A DNA stretch of 64,000 nt, from the NCBI GenBank assembly GCA_008680965.1, contig NAKE01000001.1, positions 434,001 to 498,000 of the forward strand, written 5' to 3'. The translations under genes and the position numbers were made by a program. The stretch comes from Collinsella aerofaciens. GTDB lineage: Bacteria > Actinomycetota > Coriobacteriia > Coriobacteriales > Coriobacteriaceae. The notes beneath the pieces were generated by a model. The model saw nothing but the letters and a program-made list of their open reading frames with translations. It did not search any database and was not told the DNA's origin. Of this stretch, positions 60,108 through 64,000 are shown piece after piece (the stretch's first letter is position 1; each line of letters opens with the position of its first letter).

Positions 60108-61649
60108 ATGTCGTTGAATCTGGGCAGCCTGGGCATGGAAGATGCCTCGTTTAACTTTGGCGGTTCCTACATCATGGCGCTCGACTGCGGCACCACCTCG
60201 GTGCTCGCGACCATCGTCGACGAGTACGGCTGCATTGTCGCCCAGGCACGTCGTAGCGTCAAAACCAGCTTCCCGCGCCCCGGCTGGGTGGAGCAGGATC
60301 CCACGGAGGTGCTTGCCAGCCAGATCGGCGTGATGATGGAGGTCCAGTTTAAGAGCGGCATCCATTCCGATCGCATCGCCGCCATCGGTATCTCCAACCA
60401 GCGCGAGACCACGGTGGTGTGGGACCGCGTGAGTGGCCAGCCTATCTACAACGCCATCGTGTGGCAGTGCCGCCGCACCGCCTCGACAATCGATAAACTG
60501 GCCGAGCAGGGCCGCGAGGAGCTGGTGCGTTCCCGCACCGGCCTTACGCTCGACCCGTATTTCTCGGCCTCCAAGGTGCAGTGGATTCTCGACAACGTCG
60601 ACGGCGCGCGCGAGAGCGCGGCAGCGGGCGACCTCATGTTTGGCACCATCGATACCTGGCTCATCTATAACCTCACCGGCGGCCAAACCTTCGCCACCGA
60701 CTACACCAACGCCAGCCGCACGGCGCTTTTCAATATTCATACGCTGGACTGGGACGATGACCTGCTGGCTCTCTTCGACATCCCGCGTGCCATGATGCCC
60801 GAGGTCCGTTGGAGCGCCGGTGACTACGGCCGCGTAGCGAGCGACATCATGACCAACATGCCGCCCATCATGGGTGTGGCGGGCGACCAGCAGGCGTCGC
60901 TGTTCGGTCACTGCTGCTTCCATCCCGGCCAGACCAAAAACACCTATGGCACGGGCTGCTTTATGCTCATGAATACCGGCGACGAGATCGTCGAATCCAA
61001 GAATGGCCTGGTCTCCACCATCGGTATCGCTGCGGACGGCAAGGTCAGCTATGCGCTCGAGGGCTCTATTTTTGCCGCCGGCTCAACGATGAACTGGCTG
61101 CGCGACAACATGGGCGTTATCTCCAACGTATCCGAATCGGCACAGCTCGCCTCTTCGATCGGCGATAACGAGGGATGCTACTTTGTCCCCGCTTTTGCGG
61201 GCTTGGGTGCACCTTGGTGGGACGCGCACGCCCGCGGCATCGTATGCGGTCTGACTGGAGCTTCGACTCGAGCGACCATCGTGCGCGCCGCTTGCGAGTC
61301 CATGGCCTATCAGAGCTATGACGTGCTGCGTGCCATGGAGCAGGATGTGGGTCTTTCGATTGAGCGCCTGTCCGTCGATGGCGGTGCCTCGCGCAACGAG
61401 TTCATCATGCAGTTCCAGGCAGACTTGCTGGATATCCCTGTACTGCAATGCGAGACGGTGGAGACCACGGCAATCGGTGCCGCGTACTTGGCGGGTCTTG
61501 CGGTTGGGTATTGGGAGGATCTGGAGGAGCTGGAGCAAAACGCCCAGATCGTCAAGACGTTCCATCCCCATATGTCCGTTGAGCGTCGCGAGCGCAACCT
61601 GGACGGTTGGCACGATGCGGTCAGGCGTTCGCTCAGCACCACTCAGTAG
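60108..61649 (+). CDS. glpK: Glycerol kinase
   Basis: A 513-residue FGGY kinase. ATG 60108 has GAAAGGTG before it. An extra 20 N-terminal residues precede IMALDCGTTSVLATIVD, where Cys replaces the usual Gln of DQGTT. SNQRETTVVWD and WQCRRT bind glycerol, GVAGDQQASLFGHCC includes the catalytic Asp and adenine loop, and DGGASRNEF is the C-terminal FGGY motif. It phosphorylates glycerol with ATP. It is 13 bases after sua5 and before upp, so glpK has joined that cluster. No glpF or glpD is in view. Confidence 0.92.
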   Translation: MSLNLGSLGMEDASFNFGGSYIMALDCGTTSVLATIVDEYGCIVAQARRSVKTSFPRPGWVEQDPTEVLASQIGVMMEVQFKSGIHSDRIAAIGISNQRETTVVWDRVSGQPIYNAIVWQCRRTASTIDKLAEQGREELVRSRTGLTLDPYFSASKVQWILDNVDGARESAAAGDLMFGTIDTWLIYNLTGGQTFATDYTNASRTALFNIHTLDWDDDLLALFDIPRAMMPEVRWSAGDYGRVASDIMTNMPPIMGVAGDQQASLFGHCCFHPGQTKNTYGTGCFMLMNTGDEIVESKNGLVSTIGIAADGKVSYALEGSIFAAGSTMNWLRDNMGVISNVSESAQLASSIGDNEGCYFVPAFAGLGAPWWDAHARGIVCGLTGASTRATIVRAACESMAYQSYDVLRAMEQDVGLSIERLSVDGGASRNEFIMQFQADLLDIPVLQCETVETTAIGAAYLAGLAVGYWEDLEELEQNAQIVKTFHPHMSVERRERNLDGWHDAVRRSLSTTQ

Positions 61650-61771
61650 GGTTGTGACGGAGCGTTCGATACAACAAACCGCTAAACTTATGCATGGCGG
61701 GCGGCGGCAACATCGCTGTGCGTCATGTCAGCAAGGTCGTTTTGCGGCCGCAACGAAAGGGGCATCAACCC

Positions 61772-62419
61772 ATGACCGTTACCTACGATGCGTCCCGCGT
61801 GACGCTTGTCGACCATCCGCTCGTCCAGCACAAGTTGTCGATCCTGCGCGATAAGTCGACCGGCACCAACCAGTTCCGCCAACTCGTACGCGAGCTCGCG
61901 CTTTTTGACGGCTACGAGGCCATGCGCGACCTGCCCATGGAGGATGTCGAAGTCGAGACTCCCATCACCACTGCCACGTTTAAGCAGCTTGCCGGCAAGA
62001 AGCTCGCCATCGTCCCCATTCTGCGCGCGGGCCATGGCATGGTCGACGGCATCCTCGACCTGGTGCCCTCTGCCCGCGTGGGCCACATTGGCATGGAGCG
62101 CGACGAGGTCACCCACGAGCCGCATGAGTATTACTGCAAGATGCCCAGGGATATCGACCAACGTATCTGCCTGGTCGTCGATCCCATGCTCGCCACGGGC
62201 GGTTCTGCCGAGATGGCTATCGGCTATCTGCGCGAGCGCGGTGTCAAGGACATTCGCATGCTGTGCATCGTCGCGGCCCCCGAGGGCCTCAAGTCGCTGA
62301 CCGAGAAAGACCCCGACGTGCATATCTATACCTGCGCCATTGACGACCACCTCAACGAGGCCGCCTACATCGTCCCCGGCCTGGGCGATGCCGGCGACCG
62401 CATCTACGGCACGCTGTAG
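61772..62419 (+). CDS. upp: Uracil phosphoribosyltransferase
   Basis: A 215-residue protein; ATG 61772 has GAAAGGGG before it. HPLVQHKLSILRDKST near residue 15 is the UPRT start, VPILRAGHGMVDG near 82 the flexible loop, VVDPMLATGGSA near 132 the PRPP-binding loop, and YIVPGLGDAGDRIYGT the uracil-binding end (Gly-Asp-Ala-Gly). It salvages uracil to UMP. upp before atpI-atpB is the usual Gram-positive order. Confidence 0.96.
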   Translation: MTVTYDASRVTLVDHPLVQHKLSILRDKSTGTNQFRQLVRELALFDGYEAMRDLPMEDVEVETPITTATFKQLAGKKLAIVPILRAGHGMVDGILDLVPSARVGHIGMERDEVTHEPHEYYCKMPRDIDQRICLVVDPMLATGGSAEMAIGYLRERGVKDIRMLCIVAAPEGLKSLTEKDPDVHIYTCAIDDHLNEAAYIVPGLGDAGDRIYGTL

Positions 62420-62610
62420 TCTCTGGGCCAAACCGGCTAACGTTGAAAATACGAAGAAACGGTGCGCGCGGACAAATAAAAGGCGACCGCGCTCACCCCT
62501 GTTAACGGACGTTTCGCCCCGCAGGGTACGGAAAAACGCGTTACCGTAGCTACGGGATAAAGAAGGTCTTAAGAAAACGTACAGCTGCGTATTAACCGAT
62601 GCTTTTTCGG

Positions 62611-62638
62611 TTGTACTTTAGCGATTGGCTCGTACAAT
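62611..62638 (+). promoter_or_regulatory. Promoter of the ATP synthase operon
   Basis: TTGTAC (62611-62616) and TACAAT (62633-62638) with a 16-base spacer, about 60 bases before atpI. The rest of 62420-62610 shows no clear structure. Confidence 0.6.
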
Positions 62639-62700
62639 AGTCACCAATGTTTGGCGGGAACTGTTCTGGGAAGCGTTAAAAGAGGAAAGTGAGGACGCCA

Positions 62701-63012
62701 GTGTTTCAGGTAGCCGATCTGCTCGCTATCGTTGCAGGCGCCATCGCGGGCGCAATTGCCTTCCTTCCCTTTGTTTTTACGCTCAAGCCGGTTCTTGACG
62801 ATAAGCAGAATGCGGACATGCTCAAGGGCATGGTGAGTCTGGCGGTCTCGGCAATCGCCCTGCTCGTCTTTACCTTGGTTGTGTTTGCGTTGTTCGGAGA
62901 GGCATTTCGCATGTTCCTCCTGGGCGAGGCGATCGGCTTCGTGGTCTTTATGGCCGCCTGCACGGTTCGCGTCGCCAAGGCGCTGCGAGATCCTCATGAG
63001 GTCGAAAGGTAA
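62701..63012 (+). CDS. AtpI-like small membrane protein of the ATP synthase operon
   Basis: A 103-residue protein. GTG 62701 has GAGGA five bases upstream; an in-frame GTG at 62689 would add four residues. It has four hydrophobic helices (about 4-24, 38-60, 62-72 and 76-92), with short charged ends. Position before atpB is that of atpI, whose product helps assemble the c-ring. The sequence itself is too diverged for more than a positional call. Confidence 0.7.
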   Translation: MFQVADLLAIVAGAIAGAIAFLPFVFTLKPVLDDKQNADMLKGMVSLAVSAIALLVFTLVVFALFGEAFRMFLLGEAIGFVVFMAACTVRVAKALRDPHEVER

Positions 63013-63015
63013 GTC

Positions 63016-63819
63016 GTGGAAATTTTTGAAAAGCTGCCTGATGAGATTAATCATCTGGTCAGCGAGTTCAGCTCCACCCCCGTCGTGGGCGATCTGAGCT
63101 GCGGCATCACGCAGTACTCGTTCTGGCTGATCGTCTCCACGATCGTGCTCCTGATCGTCCTGGCCGTGTTCAAGAAGAAGCAGACCCTGGTTCCCAAGGG
63201 CTTCTTCGTCAACGGTTTCGAGTACATCATCGAGTACGTCGAGAACGATATCGGCAAGGGCGTCGTGGGTGAGAACTGGAAGAAGCACTTCCCGTTCCTG
63301 TGCTCGCTTTTCCTGTTCATCCTGATCAATAACATGATCGGCCTGATCCCGGGAATGAAGCCCGGCACCGGCGCAATCGGCTCCACCGCCGCGCTCGCCA
63401 TCTTCGCCTTCGTGTACTTCATCTACTACGGATGCAAGGCTCACGGCGTGATCGGCTACATCAAGAGCCTCGCCCCGCAGGGCGTGAGCTTCCCGATGAA
63501 CGTGCTTGTGTGGGTCGTCGAGCTTTTCTCGACCTTCCTGCGCCTCATCACGCTCGCCGTCCGTCTGTTCTGCAACATGTTCGCAGGACACGTGGTCATG
63601 GGCTCGTTCGCCATCATGGCGAGCATGTTCATGCAGCCGCTGCTTCAGCAGGTTTCCGCGGCCCACGCCGTCGGCGCCCTGCCTTCGCTGGCCTGGCTTG
63701 CCATCCTCATCCTGATCTATGCGATTGAGCTTGTGGTCGGCGCCATCCAGGCTTACGTCTTCACGGTCCTTACCGCCGTGTATGTCTCCGAGGCAGAGGA
63801 GGTCGCGGAGGAGGAGTAG
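63016..63819 (+). CDS. atpB: ATP synthase F0 subunit a
   Basis: A 267-residue protein. GTG 63016 has GAAAGG seven bases upstream, three bases after atpI. The five-to-six-helix membrane subunit has FLFILINNMIGLIPGM and FLRLITLAVRLFCNMFAGHVVM, where the Arg in LAVRLF is the essential stator Arg facing the c-ring. ELVVGAIQAYVFTVLTAVYV closes the protein. It forms the proton half-channels. The next gene is atpE. Confidence 0.96.
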   Translation: MEIFEKLPDEINHLVSEFSSTPVVGDLSCGITQYSFWLIVSTIVLLIVLAVFKKKQTLVPKGFFVNGFEYIIEYVENDIGKGVVGENWKKHFPFLCSLFLFILINNMIGLIPGMKPGTGAIGSTAALAIFAFVYFIYYGCKAHGVIGYIKSLAPQGVSFPMNVLVWVVELFSTFLRLITLAVRLFCNMFAGHVVMGSFAIMASMFMQPLLQQVSAAHAVGALPSLAWLAILILIYAIELVVGAIQAYVFTVLTAVYVSEAEEVAEEE

Positions 63820-63944
63820 TCTTCCGTTCGCGCCTTAAAGGTAAGGCAATTCGTTAAACCGCCGGTGCCCGTACCCATGGAGCCCGGCAGTTATAAATAA
63901 GGTTATCCTGCGTGAAATAAGACACGCACGACAAAGGAGGAATC

Positions 63945-64000
63945 GTGGGAGTTATCGGTTACGGTCTCGGTGTTATCGGCGCTGGTCTTGCTATCGGCCT
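63945..64000 (+). CDS. atpE: ATP synthase F0 subunit c, cut by the window end
   Basis: GTG 63945 has AAAGGAGG five to six bases upstream. The visible 18 codons read GVIGYGLGVIGAGLAIG, the first Gly-rich helix of subunit c. The 125-base gap from atpB shows no gene. The rest is outside the window. Confidence 0.88.
   Translation, partial: MGVIGYGLGVIGAGLAIG

Overview
The window is high-GC DNA from an actinomycete-type gut bacterium of the Coriobacteriia. My best guess is Collinsella, based on gene content and many short intergenic palindromes, not on a database match. It carries 53 genes (three of them broken or cut), one IS3-family insertion sequence, one HicAB toxin-antitoxin pair and an unusually rich set of hairpin repeats. 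I found no rRNA, tRNA or CRISPR array.

Layout. 0-8.3 kb: a five-gene surface-fibre locus with three SipW-type secreted proteins, a 1822-residue repeat protein and a membrane-anchored protein with a LAXTG-like sorting signal. 8.3-18.5 kb: a 62-bp tandem repeat, an LtaS-like sulfatase-fold enzyme, a nitroreductase, then a potassium block (kup, a small membrane protein, a KdpD/KdpE-like two-component pair) split by the IS. 18.6-25.5 kb: housekeeping genes (RlmKL, HAD phosphatase, transaldolase, Tex). 25.9-30.3 kb: a catabolic operon (SDR, OFA-type MFS, Gfo/Idh/MocA) facing a LysR gene with a stop codon inside its HTH. 30.4-36 kb: a GGDEF protein and a MarR-controlled heterodimeric ABC exporter. 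36.7-41.3 kb: pyridoxal kinase, a TIGR04076-like protein, and two AAA/DUF4143 ATPases flanking a low-molecular-weight tyrosine phosphatase; each ATPase has three iterated sites upstream. 41.4-48.7 kb: an MFS exporter, then a prenylated-FMN decarboxylase locus: an LpdD-like chaperone fused to isopentenyl-diphosphate isomerase, a DASS anion transporter, UbiD/LpdC, UbiX/LpdB and a MerR regulator. 48.8-55.3 kb: a membrane protein, an aldose-1-epimerase-like protein, a polar amino-acid ABC importer and an M20 peptidase. 55.6-64 kb: the Gram-positive order prfA-prmC-(hicAB)-sua5-(glpK)-upp-atpI-atpB-atpE.

Main points. (1) The LpdD-Idi fusion keeps every IPP-isomerase catalytic residue. It sits beside ubiX and ubiD, so it may couple DMAPP supply to prFMN cofactor synthesis. 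(2) Two copies of a roughly 155-nt intergenic element, 20 kb apart, differ by compensatory changes in four stems, which points to a conserved folded structure. (3) The IS3 element sits in the loop of a hairpin repeat with a 3-bp target duplication, as known for REP-targeting IS elements. (4) The SipW-type locus looks like an uncharacterised actinobacterial fibre system. All coordinates and motifs were read by eye; no search or folding program was run.
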